A stretch of DNA of 64,000 nucleotides from Prodigiosinella confusarubida. GTDB lineage: Bacteria; Pseudomonadota; Gammaproteobacteria; Enterobacterales; Enterobacteriaceae. The DNA is taken from the NCBI RefSeq assembly GCF_002847015.1, contig NZ_CP025085.1, positions 1,054,001 to 1,118,000 on the forward strand. The letters run 5' to 3'. Below are positions 1 through 10,265 of this stretch, one piece after another (the stretch's first letter is position 1; each line of letters opens with the position of its first letter). The notes beneath the pieces are model-generated. The model made no database searches, was not told where the DNA came from, and saw nothing but the letters and a program-made list of their open reading frames with translations. Position numbers and translations under genes: made by a program.

Positions 1-1991
1 TGTCGTTCTCATTCCGTGGCAATAATCCGGTTCGTGAAGCCATACACGCTGTATTCCTGTATTACGCTATCCGTAATGGTATGGATATGGGGATTGTGAA
101 TGCAGGTCAGTTGGCGATCTATGATGATTTACCCGCCGAGCTGCGTGATGCGGTGGAGGATGTGATTCTTAACCGTCGCAACGATGCAACGGAACAGATG
201 CTGGGTCTGGCGGAAAAATACCGTGGTAGCAAATCCGAGGGTGACAGCAATAAACCGCAACACGAGTGGCGTAGCTGGCCGGTGAAAAAACGGCTGGAGT
301 ATTCTCTGATCAAAGGGATTACCGAATTTATTGAGCAGGATACCGAGGAGGCACGCCAACAGTCAGAACGCCCGATTGAGGTGATTGAAGGGCCGCTGAT
401 GGATGGTATGAATGTGGTGGGCGATCTGTTCGGCGCCGGGAAAATGTTTCTGCCTCAAGTCGTGAAGTCCGCCCGAGTGATGAAGCAGGCGGTAGCCTAT
501 CTGGAACCTTTTATTGAAGCCAGCAAGGCGAAAGGTTCCACCGCCGGGAAAATCCTGTTGGCAACGGTTAAAGGCGATGTACATGATATCGGCAAGAACA
601 TTGTGGGTGTCGTGTTGCAGTGTAATAACTACGAGATTATCGATCTGGGCGTGATGGTTCCCACCGATAAAATTTTGAAAACCGCACGGGAAGAGAACGT
701 CGATATTATCGGGTTGTCGGGGTTGATCACGCCATCCCTGGATGAAATGGTGAACGTGGCAAAAGAAATGGAACGGCAGGGCTTTACGCTGCCGTTGCTG
801 ATCGGTGGTGCCACCACATCTAAAGCGCATACCGCAGTGAAGATAGAACAAAACTACAGTGGTCCAACCGTCTACGTACAAAATGCTTCACGTTCCGTCG
901 GGGTCGTATCGGCGTTGCTGTCAGACACGCAACACGACGAATTTGTCGCCCGTATCCGCAAAGAGTATGAAACGGTGCGCATTCAGCATGGTCGTAAAAA
1001 ACCACGTACCCCGCCGGTGTCATTGGAAGCGGCACGGGATAATGCCCAGGCCATCGACTGGAAAAATTACACGCCGCCAGTGGCGCATCGACTTGGTGTA
1101 CAGCAGGTTTCCGCCGGCATTGAAACCCTGCGTAACTATATTGACTGGACACCGTTCTTCATGACCTGGTCGCTGGCTGGCAAATATCCGCGCATTCTGG
1201 AAGATGATGTGGTGGGTGAAGAAGCCAAACGGTTGTTTGCCGACGCGAATGCCATGCTGGATTCATTGGCCGCAGAGGGAGCGCTCAATCCTCGTGGTGT
1301 GGTCGGGATATTTCCGGCCAATCGTGTCGGTGATGATATTGAGATTTACACTGATGAGCATCGCAATGAGGTACGTGCGGTAGGCCATCATTTGCGCCAG
1401 CAAACCGAAAAAATCGACTTCCCTAACTATTGTCTGGCCGATTTTGTCGCCCCGAAATCCAGTGGAAAGCCAGACTATATCGGAGCATTTGCCGTTACCG
1501 GTGGGTTGGAAGAGGATCTGCTGGCGGAACAGTGGGAAGCGCAACATGATGATTACAACAAGATCATGCTCAAAGCGCTGGCGGATCGTTTGGCGGAAGC
1601 CTTTGCCGAATATTTGCACGAACGGGTACGTAAGGTTTACTGGGGATACGCGCCGAATGAAAATCTTGGTAGCGATGAGCTGATTCGTGAAAATTATCAA
1701 GGTATCCGCCCGGCTCCGGGGTATGCGGCGTGCCCGGAACATACCGAGAAAGCTACCATCTGGCAGCTACTGGATGTGGACAATCAAGCAGGAATGAAGT
1801 TGACGGAATCCTATGCCATGTGGCCGGGTGCCTCAGTATCCGGCTGGTATTTCAGCCACCCTGAAAGTAAGTATTTTGCCGTAGCACAGATTCAGCGCGA
1901 TCAGGTGGAAGACTACGCCCTGCGCAAGCAGATGACGGTAAGTGAAGTTGAACGCTGGTTAGCCCCGAATCTGGGGTATGACGCGGATTAA
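1..1991 (+). CDS. metH: Cobalamin-dependent methionine synthase, C-terminal part (5' truncated by window edge)
   Basis: MetH transfers a methyl group from methyl-tetrahydrofolate through cobalamin to homocysteine, making methionine in the cytoplasm. The reading frame is already open at base 3, so about 662 residues are visible of the roughly 1227 usual for the family. In order they are the end of the folate domain ([18 protein letters not shown]), the cobalamin cap and Rossmann domains with the DxHxxG signature (DVHDIGKN; the cobalt-ligand His is the codon at 582-584) and SGL/GGATTS cobalamin-tail motifs, then the C-terminal AdoMet reactivation domain ([15 protein letters not shown]). The frame is intact to the TAA at 1989-1991. 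A strong hairpin follows. Identification is secure; the start and the homocysteine domain lie outside the window. Confidence 0.98.
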   Translation, partial: SFSFRGNNPVREAIHAVFLYYAIRNGMDMGIVNAGQLAIYDDLPAELRDAVEDVILNRRNDATEQMLGLAEKYRGSKSEGDSNKPQHEWRSWPVKKRLEYSLIKGITEFIEQDTEEARQQSERPIEVIEGPLMDGMNVVGDLFGAGKMFLPQVVKSARVMKQAVAYLEPFIEASKAKGSTAGKILLATVKGDVHDIGKNIVGVVLQCNNYEIIDLGVMVPTDKILKTAREENVDIIGLSGLITPSLDEMVNVAKEMERQGFTLPLLIGGATTSKAHTAVKIEQNYSGPTVYVQNASRSVGVVSALLSDTQHDEFVARIRKEYETVRIQHGRKKPRTPPVSLEAARDNAQAIDWKNYTPPVAHRLGVQQVSAGIETLRNYIDWTPFFMTWSLAGKYPRILEDDVVGEEAKRLFADANAMLDSLAAEGALNPRGVVGIFPANRVGDDIEIYTDEHRNEVRAVGHHLRQQTEKIDFPNYCLADFVAPKSSGKPDYIGAFAVTGGLEEDLLAEQWEAQHDDYNKIMLKALADRLAEAFAEYLHERVRKVYWGYAPNENLGSDELIRENYQGIRPAPGYAACPEHTEKATIWQLLDVDNQAGMKLTESYAMWPGASVSGWYFSHPESKYFAVAQIQRDQVEDYALRKQMTVSEVERWLAPNLGYDAD

Positions 1992-2057
1992 TATTTTACC
2001 AGGACGTCGGATGGCAGGCAGATATCAGAGAGAATGCGCTGGCGGTATATGGCATAG

Positions 2058-2090
2058 GACGGGCACCCTACGGTGCCCGTCTACGTTTTA
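2058..2090 (+). terminator. Probable intrinsic terminator after metH
   Basis: A perfect 10-bp stem (GACGGGCACC / GGTGCCCGTC, 2058-2067 with 2072-2081) has a 4-nt loop and is followed by a moderately T-rich tail. It lies between the convergent metH and the dicarboxylate carrier gene and may serve both. Confidence 0.75.
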
Positions 2091-2101
2091 TTTGTCGGGT
2101 A

Positions 2102-3556
2102 TTAATACAGGCCGATCACTTTCCACCACAGCAGCCCAGCAGACATGAAAATTGCCTGGTTAACCAGACTGATAGCAAACCCGGTTCTCCACCAGACGAC
2201 GGTAGGCACATAGCCAGACCCGAACAGAATCGGACCGCGAGCGTGGGTATATTGTGTCAGTGAACAGTACAGGCTACTGGTGAACGCCAGCATCATCGCC
2301 ATCGGTGCTGCCGGGATATGCAGACTGATACCGACACCCAGGAATACCGCGTACAGAGCGGCAATCTGTGCATTACCACTGGCAAAGAAATAATGAGTAT
2401 AGAAATAGGCGGCATTGAGTAACAACAGTACCAATACCCAACTGGTGTTCCCCATCATATGGCTGATGTTGCTACCGATGAGATCACCAAACCAGGTTGT
2501 AAAACCGAGTCTTTTCAGCTGATTGGCCATCATTAATAGTGCGGCGAACCAAATCAGCGTGTCCCAGGCACCTTTTTCACTCTTGACGTCTTCCCAGTTT
2601 AATACCCCGGTTAACAGCAAGATGGACAAGCCGACAAAGGACGCGGTGGTGGCATTCACGCCCAGTACGCTACCAAAAATCCACAATACCAGCAGGATCA
2701 ATACTGTGGCGGCCATCAGCCATTCTCCCCGGCTCATCCTGCCCATTTTATCCAGTTCGGAAATGGCCAGCTTCGGTGCCTCCGGCGTATGGCGGATTTC
2801 CGGTTTTACCAGGATATAAACGCACCACGGGACCAGCAGCAGGGAAATCATGCAAGGCACTACCGCTGCCACGAACCAACTACCCCAGGTGATGGTAATA
2901 CCGGCGTTAGCCGCCAGTTTTACCGCTAGCAGATTACCGGTGTAACCGGTCATAAACATCGCGGCGGTGACGTCGTTAACGTTACCGATACACGTAATTA
3001 AAAAGGTACCAATCTTACTGCGGGATGCATCTTCCGGTTTGGAATCAAAGCTACGGGCCAGTGAGTCAGCAATCGGATAGATTACCCCGCCGCAACGGGC
3101 GGTGTTACTCGGCATGGCCGGCGACAACACCAGATCCGCAAATGCCAGACCATAGGCCAGGCCCAGCGTCCGTTTACCGAGCATACGAATCATTTGTAGT
3201 GCGATACGACGTCCCAGACCGGTTTTAATAAATCCTCGGGCAATCATGAATGCGACGACAATCAGCCAGATGAGTGAGCTGTTCAAATCACTCAGTGCCG
3301 TTTGGATGGAGGCACTCGCGGTGGTATCGCCTGCGGCATAGGTGAGAGCAAACAAAGTGATACTGATAATACCGATGGCCCCGATGGGTAATACGTTGGC
3401 CACAATACAGATAATGGTAGAGACAAAAATGACAGCCGAATGCCAGGCCGCTGGTTTTAGTCCTGTCGGTGGGGTGATATGCCAAAAGATACCGGCAATT
3501 ATCAGGATAATCACTAAAGGCAGCCAGTTCAGGCCATATGATGTTTTGGTCTTCAT
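2102..3556 (-). CDS. DASS-family anion:Na+ symporter / dicarboxylate antiporter (CitT/TtdT type)
   Basis: A 484-residue, very hydrophobic inner-membrane protein with about 12-14 predicted membrane segments. Family members (CitT, TtdT, plant-type 2-oxoglutarate/malate carriers) exchange or co-transport di- and tricarboxylates such as citrate, tartrate, succinate or malate. The N-terminal half carries the family SNT-type substrate motif (PAMPSNTARCGGVIYP, about residues 155-170); the matching C-terminal segment reads SLTQYTHARGP, with Leu where many members have Asn. The ATG at 3554-3556 is preceded by AAGGA at a good distance. The gene stands alone; no tartrate dehydratase, citrate lyase or two-component genes are adjacent, so the substrate cannot be named. 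Confidence 0.85.
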   Translation of the reverse strand: MKTKTSYGLNWLPLVIILIIAGIFWHITPPTGLKPAAWHSAVIFVSTIICIVANVLPIGAIGIISITLFALTYAAGDTTASASIQTALSDLNSSLIWLIVVAFMIARGFIKTGLGRRIALQMIRMLGKRTLGLAYGLAFADLVLSPAMPSNTARCGGVIYPIADSLARSFDSKPEDASRSKIGTFLITCIGNVNDVTAAMFMTGYTGNLLAVKLAANAGITITWGSWFVAAVVPCMISLLLVPWCVYILVKPEIRHTPEAPKLAISELDKMGRMSRGEWLMAATVLILLVLWIFGSVLGVNATTASFVGLSILLLTGVLNWEDVKSEKGAWDTLIWFAALLMMANQLKRLGFTTWFGDLIGSNISHMMGNTSWVLVLLLLNAAYFYTHYFFASGNAQIAALYAVFLGVGISLHIPAAPMAMMLAFTSSLYCSLTQYTHARGPILFGSGYVPTVVWWRTGFAISLVNQAIFMSAGLLWWKVIGLY

Positions 3557-3879
3557 CCATTTTCCTTGCTGAGGTCGGAAACGTTTGCTAATACGCTAAC
3601 GCTTTAAAGTTAGGTATGTGCGCAGAATAGCGCTAACTTAAATCCTAAAAAGCGAAAAATAGCCACTTGTTGATTTGGGCGGGCATTTCGGAAATTTTAC
3701 CGTTATTTGTGCAAATGAATTTTCACAATAAAGGGTGGTCTGTCAGACTGAGGTGGAATCTCTGGGGCGGATGGTATAGCCAACACGCATCATAATGCCA
3801 GTATCTGCGAGGAGATCATTCCTGGTGGTACAGGCTGTTTTTATTGTTATGTTTTTATATTGGATGGGATTATTGCTCT
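3557..3879. other. Intergenic region between the dicarboxylate carrier and yjbB
   Basis: This 323-bp divergent spacer must hold promoters for both flanking genes. It contains several GCTAAC/GTTAGC-like elements around 3580-3645 and a near-palindrome centred on CTTTAAAG, but nothing matching a well-known regulator box was recognised. No convincing ORF or RNA gene was seen. Confidence 0.5.
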
Positions 3880-5511
3880 GTGTTAACTCTGTTGCACTTA
3901 CTTTCTGCTATCGCTTTGTTGGTATGGGGAACGCATATTGTGCGGACCGGCATTATGCGGGTGTATGGTTCCCGTTTGCGCCGGGTAATCAGCGATAGCG
4001 TTGATAAAAAACTGCTGGCCTTTATGGCGGGCATGGGCGTCACGGCATTGGTTCAAAGCAGTAATGCCACTGCATTATTGACCACTTCTTTTGTGTCACA
4101 AGGGTTGATCGCACTGGCCCCGGCACTGGTGATTATCTTGGGTGCCGATGTCGGGACCGCGCTGATGGTGCGGGTGCTGACGTTTGATTTGTCCTGGCTT
4201 TCTCCGCTGTTGATTTTTCTTGGGGTTATTTTTTTCCTGAGCCGTAAACAAACCCATGCGGGTCAGCTTGGGCGAGTTGCTATCGGATTAGGTTTGATTC
4301 TGCTGGCGCTTGAACTCATTGTGCAAGCCGCTACCCCGATTACCCAGACCGCAGGTGTGAAGGTGTTGTTCTCCTCGTTGACCGGGGATGTGATGCTGGA
4401 TGCATTGGTCGGTGCTGTGTTTGCCGTAATCAGCTACTCCAGCCTGGCTGCGGTGTTGTTAACCGCCACACTTACCGCCAGCCATGTTATTTCGCTGGAA
4501 GTAGCGTTGTGTCTGGTGATAGGCGCGAACCTGGGAAGTGGTGTGCTAACGCTGATGAATGCCAGTACACAAAGCCCGGCGGCGCGCCAGGTTGCGTTGG
4601 GCAGTATGTTATTTAAGCTGATTGGTTGTCTGCCCGCATTGCCTGCCATCGGTTATCTGGCTGATGCTCTGGCCCGTATCCCACTGGCGAGTGAAGAGCT
4701 GGTTATCTATTTTCACCTGTTCTATAACCTGATCCGCTGTGTGTTGTTACTGCCTTTTGCCGGACGAATGGCGCAACTGTGCAGCAATCTGATTACCACT
4801 GAACAGGAAATTGATCCCCGTCTTCATCCCCGTCATCTGGATATCAGCGCGTTGGACACACCCGTACTGGCGCTGACAAACGCTGCCCGTGAAACGTTGC
4901 GGATTGGCGATGTGATCGAGCAGATGCTCAATATGTATCATGACGTGTTGCAGGGGAACCGTCAGCAGGTACGTGAAATCCGCAAATTGGACGACGACGT
5001 GGATGTGCTGTACAACGCCATTAAGCTCTATCTGGCCCAGATTGAGAAAACAGGGTTACATGAGCGGGATTCTCAACGCTGGGCAGAAGTCATTGAAATG
5101 GCACTAAATCTGGAGCAGGCTGGCGATATTATCGAACGCATTGTCGGTGATGTCGTCCAAGGGGCAATGGGACGCCAGCGTGCGTTTTCCGCACAAGGGT
5201 TGACCGAGTTGAATCATTTGCACGAGCAGTTGGTGACCAACTTGCGTCTTGGGCTGTCGGTATTTTTGTCTGGGGATGTGGCTAGCGCCAGACGGTTACG
5301 CCGTGCCAAACACCGTTTTCGTATTCTCAACCGCCGTTATGCCCATGCGCATGTGGATCGACTGCATCAGCAAAACGTACAAAGTCTGGAAACCAGTTCA
5401 TTGCATCTTGGGTTGTTGGGGGATATGAACCGTCTGAACTCGTTGTTTTGTGCGGTCGCTTATAATGTGCTGACGCTGTCACAGGAAGACGATGAAGAGC
5501 GTGAAGTGTAA
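3880..5511 (+). CDS. yjbB: Na+/phosphate cotransporter-like inner-membrane protein with PhoU-like C-terminus
   Basis: The protein is a close match to E. coli YjbB, implicated in phosphate export. The N-terminal half (about residues 1-300) has the two Na/Pi-cotransporter repeats with the QSSNAT (ALVQSSNATALL) motif and many membrane helices; the C-terminal half (about 340-540) is soluble, helical and PhoU-like. The GTG at 3880 is chosen because MLTLLHLL matches the E. coli N-terminus and gives 543 residues, the same length as E. coli YjbB; an upstream in-frame TTG at 3844 has no support. The gene is followed by a GC hairpin and is convergent with yqhD. Confidence 0.93.
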   Translation: MLTLLHLLSAIALLVWGTHIVRTGIMRVYGSRLRRVISDSVDKKLLAFMAGMGVTALVQSSNATALLTTSFVSQGLIALAPALVIILGADVGTALMVRVLTFDLSWLSPLLIFLGVIFFLSRKQTHAGQLGRVAIGLGLILLALELIVQAATPITQTAGVKVLFSSLTGDVMLDALVGAVFAVISYSSLAAVLLTATLTASHVISLEVALCLVIGANLGSGVLTLMNASTQSPAARQVALGSMLFKLIGCLPALPAIGYLADALARIPLASEELVIYFHLFYNLIRCVLLLPFAGRMAQLCSNLITTEQEIDPRLHPRHLDISALDTPVLALTNAARETLRIGDVIEQMLNMYHDVLQGNRQQVREIRKLDDDVDVLYNAIKLYLAQIEKTGLHERDSQRWAEVIEMALNLEQAGDIIERIVGDVVQGAMGRQRAFSAQGLTELNHLHEQLVTNLRLGLSVFLSGDVASARRLRRAKHRFRILNRRYAHAHVDRLHQQNVQSLETSSLHLGLLGDMNRLNSLFCAVAYNVLTLSQEDDEEREV

Positions 5512-5513
5512 GC

Positions 5514-5538
5514 CGCGGGGGATGATCCCCCGCGCTTT
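5514..5538 (+). terminator. Probable terminator after yjbB
   Basis: A stem of 8 bp (CGCGGGGG / CCCCCGCG, 5514-5521 with 5527-5534), a 5-nt loop and a short CTTT tail start right after the yjbB stop. Confidence 0.65.
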
Positions 5539-5590
5539 CCGTTATATGAGATTGGGTTACTCTGCTTTGGGTGCCCGGTGAGTGGGCAAA

Positions 5591-6754
5591 TTAACGGGCA
5601 GCTTCATAGACGCGTTGACTGTCTGACAGCGTAATATCATGGTGTTCGCCCAATGCGGTCATGTTGTGTTCTTTCAGTTTTGCGACCAGTGCCGGAATGG
5701 AACTGCCGTCGAGCTGATAGGCAGAGAGATGGGTAGGAACCCCCATTTTCTCGAAGAAATCACGGGTGGCGGCGATAGCGCTGTCGATGCGTTGCTCTTC
5801 GCTACCGTCGCGCAGATTCCAGACACGTTCGGCATATTGCAGCAGTTTTTGTCGTTTTTGCGCTTTACGCTCGTTCAACATGGCTGGCAGGACGATAGCC
5901 AGCGTTTGGGCGTGATCCAATCCATGCATAGCCGTGATTTCATGACCCAGCATATGTGTTGACCAGTCTTGCGGTACGCCAGCGCCGATCAAACCATTCA
6001 GTGCCATAGTAGCGCTCCACATCACGTTGGCGCGAATCGCATAGTTTTTGGGATCTTTCAGTGCGCGCGGGCCTTCTTCGATCAGTGTCAACAGCAGCCC
6101 TTCAGCAAAGCGATCCTGCACTTTGGCATCAACCGGATAGGTCAGATATTGCTCAACAGTATGCACAAAAGCATCTACCACACCGTTGGCTATTTGCCGT
6201 TCTGGCAGCGTATATGTCGTCACTGGATCGAGGATGGCAAATCGCGGGCAAACCAGCGGATTCATGAAAGCCTGTTTGTCGCCGCTGGATTTTCGGGTGA
6301 TAACTCCGCCACTATTGGATTCGGAGCCGGTCGCCGGTAAGGTCAGCACGACACCGAGTGGAATGGCGCTTTTAATATGAGCGCCACGGGTTTGCAGAAT
6401 GTGCCACGGATCTTCTGCCGCGGTATAGTTGGCTGCCGCCGCAATAAACTTGGTGCCATCCGCAACGGAGCCACCGCCAACCGCTAACAGGAAATCGATT
6501 TTTTCCTTTTTCACCAGTTCAACGGCTTTCATCAACGTTTCATAGGTTGGATTAGGTTCAATGCCGGAAAATTCCAGCACGTTACGACCATGTAACGCAG
6601 TATGTACCTGATCCAACACGCCGTTATGTTTAATACTGCCGCCGCCATAGGTAATCAGGATTCGGGCATCAGCGGGAATTTCATTAGCCAGTCCGGCGAT
6701 TTGGCCTTCACCGAACAGAATTTTTGTTGGGGTATGAAGCGTAAAATTTTGCAT
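5591..6754 (-). CDS. yqhD: NADPH-dependent aldehyde reductase (iron-containing alcohol dehydrogenase family)
   Basis: YqhD reduces short-chain and toxic aldehydes (glyoxal, methylglyoxal, lipid-peroxidation products) with NADPH in the cytoplasm. The 387-residue product has the same length as E. coli YqhD. Visible features are the nucleotide-binding GGGSxxDGTK motif (LAVGGGSVADGTKF, about 90-103) and the metal ligands of the family: Asp and His in NGVVDAFVHTVEQY and two His in the GHEITAMHGLDHAQ stretch (about 260-275). The AraC-type regulator yqhC is divergently transcribed 270 bp away, as in E. coli, so aldehyde induction through YqhC is likely. Confidence 0.96.
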   Translation of the reverse strand: MQNFTLHTPTKILFGEGQIAGLANEIPADARILITYGGGSIKHNGVLDQVHTALHGRNVLEFSGIEPNPTYETLMKAVELVKKEKIDFLLAVGGGSVADGTKFIAAAANYTAAEDPWHILQTRGAHIKSAIPLGVVLTLPATGSESNSGGVITRKSSGDKQAFMNPLVCPRFAILDPVTTYTLPERQIANGVVDAFVHTVEQYLTYPVDAKVQDRFAEGLLLTLIEEGPRALKDPKNYAIRANVMWSATMALNGLIGAGVPQDWSTHMLGHEITAMHGLDHAQTLAIVLPAMLNERKAQKRQKLLQYAERVWNLRDGSEEQRIDSAIAATRDFFEKMGVPTHLSAYQLDGSSIPALVAKLKEHNMTALGEHHDITLSDSQRVYEAAR

Positions 6755-6975
6755 AGGTTATTTATCCAGTTTAAAGCCTTGTTGCAGAATGGCAGGCAGC
6801 ACATTGATCTTATTTATACATACCTGCTGGTGATGGATATCCGACAATAGCGTTTGGGTATCAATGGTGATGTTGTCAGGTGTCCTATTCTCGGTAACCT
6901 ATCATTTTCATACAATGCTCATTCCTGTTCTCTTTTTGCCTATTTCTACAAAAAAAGAGAGAAAATGATGATTCC

Positions 6976-6993
6976 ATGACAGTGATATGTCAT
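6976..6993. promoter_or_regulatory. Inverted repeat upstream of yqhC
   Basis: ATGACA and TGTCAT flank a 6-nt centre, ending 31 bp before the yqhC start. The symmetry suggests a protein-binding site in the yqhD-yqhC control region, but the protein is not known from sequence alone. Confidence 0.3.
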
Positions 6994-7024
6994 TTTACTC
7001 CCTTCTGCGGGAAGAGATGAGCAT

Positions 7025-7945
7025 ATGAGAAACGATAGTACATATAATCGACTGGTCAAACAGGCCATGCAGTTTGTGGGTAAGGGTGGCGCTTGGGTTA
7101 CGCCATCTCCGGTTCCGCAGGTAAATATTATCTATTCTGATAGTCATCACGGACGTACGCCGGTGATGTATGACCCCAGCATTGTGGTTATTTTTCAGGG
7201 ACACAAAGTGGGATATCTGGGGAGTAAAGTTTTTCGTTACGATCCGGAAAACTACCTGTTGATGACGGTTCCGTTGCCTTTTGAGTGTGAAACGTTCGCC
7301 AGTTTGGAGCAACCGCTGGTGGGGGTGTCTGTCCGGGTGGATATCCAGATTCTGCAGGATTTACTGATCGACATTGGTGATGATGCTTGTGCGGATAAAA
7401 CCCGGGCTGAGACTTCGGGCGTCAACAGTGTTCGGTTGACGGATGCCATGCTGTGTGCAACAGAACGGTTACTGGATGTGATGACAAATCCACGGGATGC
7501 CAGAGTGTTGGGACCCGGTATTGTCAGGGAAATTATTTATCACGCCCTGTGCGGTGCTTGTGGTGATGTATTACAGGCGCTGGTTAATCGTCACACGCAT
7601 TTCAGCCAGATTGCTAAAGCGCTGCGGCGGATAGAAAATCACTACGCTGATAACCTGAATGTAGAACAATTGGCCATGGAAGTTAACATGAGTGTGTCGG
7701 CATTTCACCATAACTTCAAAGCAGTAACCAACACGTCGCCGTTGCAATATCTGAAATCGTACCGGCTGCATAAGGCGCGCCTTATGATGTTGCATGATGG
7801 GCTGAAAGCGGGAACGGCCGCTATTCGTGTGGGGTATGAAAGTCCCTCGCAATTCAGCCGTGAATTTAAACGTTACTTTGGAACCACGCCCGGCAATGAA
7901 GTATCACGTCTGCGGGCTGGCAACTGGGTGGGAGAAGGTAGCTAG
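7025..7945 (+). CDS. yqhC: AraC-family transcriptional activator of yqhD
   Basis: A 306-residue regulator with an N-terminal AraC-type sensor domain ([16 protein letters not shown], cupin-like) and a C-terminal double helix-turn-helix (about residues 200-295: [22 protein letters not shown], then [20 protein letters not shown]). YqhC senses aldehydes and activates yqhD in E. coli; here the gene is divergent from yqhD, which supports the same role. The ATG at 7025 follows AAGAGATGAG at normal spacing. Confidence 0.92.
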   Translation: MRNDSTYNRLVKQAMQFVGKGGAWVTPSPVPQVNIIYSDSHHGRTPVMYDPSIVVIFQGHKVGYLGSKVFRYDPENYLLMTVPLPFECETFASLEQPLVGVSVRVDIQILQDLLIDIGDDACADKTRAETSGVNSVRLTDAMLCATERLLDVMTNPRDARVLGPGIVREIIYHALCGACGDVLQALVNRHTHFSQIAKALRRIENHYADNLNVEQLAMEVNMSVSAFHHNFKAVTNTSPLQYLKSYRLHKARLMMLHDGLKAGTAAIRVGYESPSQFSREFKRYFGTTPGNEVSRLRAGNWVGEGS

Positions 7946-7966
7946 GGAACCACTCGCTATTGTAGA

Positions 7967-8626
7967 TCAGGCAACCGTGCGTTTTTTTCGCCACAGTACG
8001 ATCAACATCCCCACCAGACCGCTCATCAGCAAAATTAGCGGCATGATGAACAACGCTGACATAACCAGCGCTTCATGGCGTTGTACCAGGGGAATATGGC
8101 TCATGGAATAGCCCAGAGAGACGATACCAAATACCCAGAGGAAACCACTGAGCCAGTTGAAGAACTGAAAACGCATCGTGTCTAATCCGGAAAGGCCCGC
8201 GATGGTGGGCAGTAATGTGCGGATAAAGGCCAGAAAACGGCCGATCAGCAATGCCATCAAACCATGACGGTCAAAAAGATGGTAGGCACGCTGGTGGTAA
8301 TGCGCGGGTAACTGCCGTAGCCATTTTTGCATCAGCCGTGTATGACCCAACCAGCGGCCTTGCAGATAACTGAACCAGCAACCCAGGCTCGCGGCTATCG
8401 TCAGTAGGATCATTGTCGGGATAAAGTGCATTACACCTTTTGCAATCATGGCACCAGTGAGCAATAACAGACTGTCGCCTGGCAGGAAAGCGGCGGGAAG
8501 CAAACCATTTTCCAAAAACAGTGTAGTAAAAAGAATACTGTAAATCACCCAGATAACGTGAGGATTGGCCAACGCGTCGAAATCCTGCTGCCACAGAGCC
8601 TGAATAATCTCATGAACTACATTCAT
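7967..8626 (-). CDS. yghB: DedA-family inner-membrane protein
   Basis: A 219-residue membrane protein, the same length as E. coli YghB and very similar along its whole length. DedA proteins act in envelope homeostasis, with YghB and YqjA redundantly needed for normal cell division and pH or drug tolerance; family members are linked to lipid-carrier transport. The family signature runs from [20 protein letters not shown] (about 40-60) to the [19 protein letters not shown] segment (about 130-150) with its essential acidic and arginine residues. yghB-metC proximity is conserved with E. coli, which also lists exbBD nearby. Confidence 0.95.
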   Translation of the reverse strand: MNVVHEIIQALWQQDFDALANPHVIWVIYSILFTTLFLENGLLPAAFLPGDSLLLLTGAMIAKGVMHFIPTMILLTIAASLGCWFSYLQGRWLGHTRLMQKWLRQLPAHYHQRAYHLFDRHGLMALLIGRFLAFIRTLLPTIAGLSGLDTMRFQFFNWLSGFLWVFGIVSLGYSMSHIPLVQRHEALVMSALFIMPLILLMSGLVGMLIVLWRKKRTVA

Positions 8627-8808
8627 ATTGCTTCCTGTCTGGTTTGCTGTAACCCCTTAAACAGCGACTGAGCGCTTCTGATTACTGGTGAATCGATACC
8701 AGGCCAGAATAGGGGAAAAAGATAAGTTTATAATCATCATTATTGCTTCCATGATACACGCATTACCCCCCGTCCCGCAGCTGAATCAAGGCTGAAGGGA
8801 TAGAGGCG

Positions 8809-10002
8809 TCACATTTCCTTAATTCTTATGAAACCTGCGGTCAGATCGTCTATCAGATCGTCACAATCCTCCAATCCAATATGTAAGCGGATGAGTGTAC
8901 CGCTGAAGTCCACTCCACCGGCTGGCCGAATAGCGGCTAGTTCTTCCGGCTGATTAGCCAGAATCAGTGATTCAAACCCGCCCCAGGAATAAGCCATGCT
9001 GAAATGGCTGAAATGGTCAAGGTAGTTCGATAGTTGATCCTGGTTGAGCTTTGATTTTAAAACGAATGAAAACAGTCCATTACAGCCGCTGAAATCACGC
9101 ACGAAGTTATCGTGACCTTTACAGCCGGGCAGGGCCGGATGATTGACCTGCGCGACTTCTGGACGTTCAGCGAGCCAGTGGGCGATACGAAGGCTGCTTT
9201 CCTGATGCTGTTTCAAGCGTAGGGCCAGTGTCCGCAACCCACGGCTGGCCATATAAGCGGTATCGGCGTCTGCCATTTGTCCCAGCAGGTAAGACTGTTC
9301 GCGCAGTTGATCCCAGCAGCGGGCATTGGCTACTGCCGTGCCGAGCATCGCGTCAGAATGGCCCACAATGTATTTCGTGCCGGACTGAATGGAAATATCA
9401 ATACCAAAATCCAGTGCTTTAAACAGTATGCCCGCCGCCCAGGTGTTATCAATCATGATGATAATTTCCGGGTTTATGCGACGAACCGCCGCGACAATGG
9501 CGGGAACATCCTGTACTTCCATCGTGATGGACCCAGGAGATTCCAGAAACACTACTTTGGTGTTGGGTTGAATCAATGATGCGATGTCATCACCGATCAT
9601 GGGATCAAAAAAGGTAGTGCTGATGTTCATTCTGTTCAGCACTTTATTACAAAAATCTTGCGTTGGTTCATAGGCTGATCCGGTAACCAGCAGATGATCC
9701 CCGGCAGAAACAAAAGCCAGTATGGCGTTGGCAATCGCCGCAGCGCCACAGGGATAGAGCGCACAACCGGCGCCGCCTTCCAGCTCTGTCATGGCGTCCT
9801 GTAAAGCAAAGTGAGTCAGCGTGCCGCGACGACCATAAAACAGTGCGCCTTTGGTGCGGTTGATGGTGGCGTGTTTTTTCTCCTCGACCGTATCAAAGAC
9901 TAAAGAAGACGCCCGCTGAATGACGGGGTTGACGGAACCATGCGTAAATTTTTTGCTTCGTCCGGCGGCTATCAACGCCGTAGCGGTTTTTTTGCTTGTC
10001 AT
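8809..10002 (-). CDS. metC: Cystathionine beta-lyase
   Basis: MetC is a PLP enzyme that cleaves cystathionine to homocysteine, pyruvate and ammonia, the penultimate step of methionine synthesis. The 397-residue product (E. coli 395) shows the Cys/Met-metabolism fold: [13 protein letters not shown] (PLP phosphate contacts), [11 protein letters not shown] and the lysine of [11 protein letters not shown] (about residue 212), which forms the Schiff base. The ATG at 10000-10002 is preferred over an upstream in-frame ATG because MTSKK starts where the E. coli protein does. MetJ control is expected, but no clear MET box was identified. Confidence 0.95.
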   Translation of the reverse strand: MTSKKTATALIAAGRSKKFTHGSVNPVIQRASSLVFDTVEEKKHATINRTKGALFYGRRGTLTHFALQDAMTELEGGAGCALYPCGAAAIANAILAFVSAGDHLLVTGSAYEPTQDFCNKVLNRMNISTTFFDPMIGDDIASLIQPNTKVVFLESPGSITMEVQDVPAIVAAVRRINPEIIIMIDNTWAAGILFKALDFGIDISIQSGTKYIVGHSDAMLGTAVANARCWDQLREQSYLLGQMADADTAYMASRGLRTLALRLKQHQESSLRIAHWLAERPEVAQVNHPALPGCKGHDNFVRDFSGCNGLFSFVLKSKLNQDQLSNYLDHFSHFSMAYSWGGFESLILANQPEELAAIRPAGGVDFSGTLIRLHIGLEDCDDLIDDLTAGFIRIKEM

Positions 10003-10204
10003 ACCTGTTTTCGCCTGTTGCTGAGTAATCTTTGCCGTCCCTGAATTCAGGAGAACCGTGGCGCATATCATTATTGCCAAGTCCTTACGTTATCACGGCT
10101 GGCACAGCCTGTGGGGACGCTTTTCCGTTCACTCGTAAAAACGGACACTCTTGCTGTCAGTGTGGTTTGTTGTAGGGACTTCATGCTGTCTGTCCCGCGC
10201 GATA

Positions 10205-10238
10205 AAAACAAAAAAGCCCGTTTTTATCGAAAACGGGC
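10205..10238 (-). terminator. Intrinsic terminator of the TRAP operon
   Basis: Read on the minus strand, GCCCGTTTT and AAAACGGGC form a 9-bp stem with a 5-nt loop, followed by CTTTTTTGTTTTT. It lies 27 bp after the dctM stop. Confidence 0.9.
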
Positions 10239-10265
10239 AAGTTAATGCATGCAGTGAGAAGAGGG

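Noticed and set aside
363-881. A 172-codon minus-strand ORF inside metH
   Set aside because: It lies wholly inside a conserved gene and has no recognisable domain; the coding signal belongs to metH.
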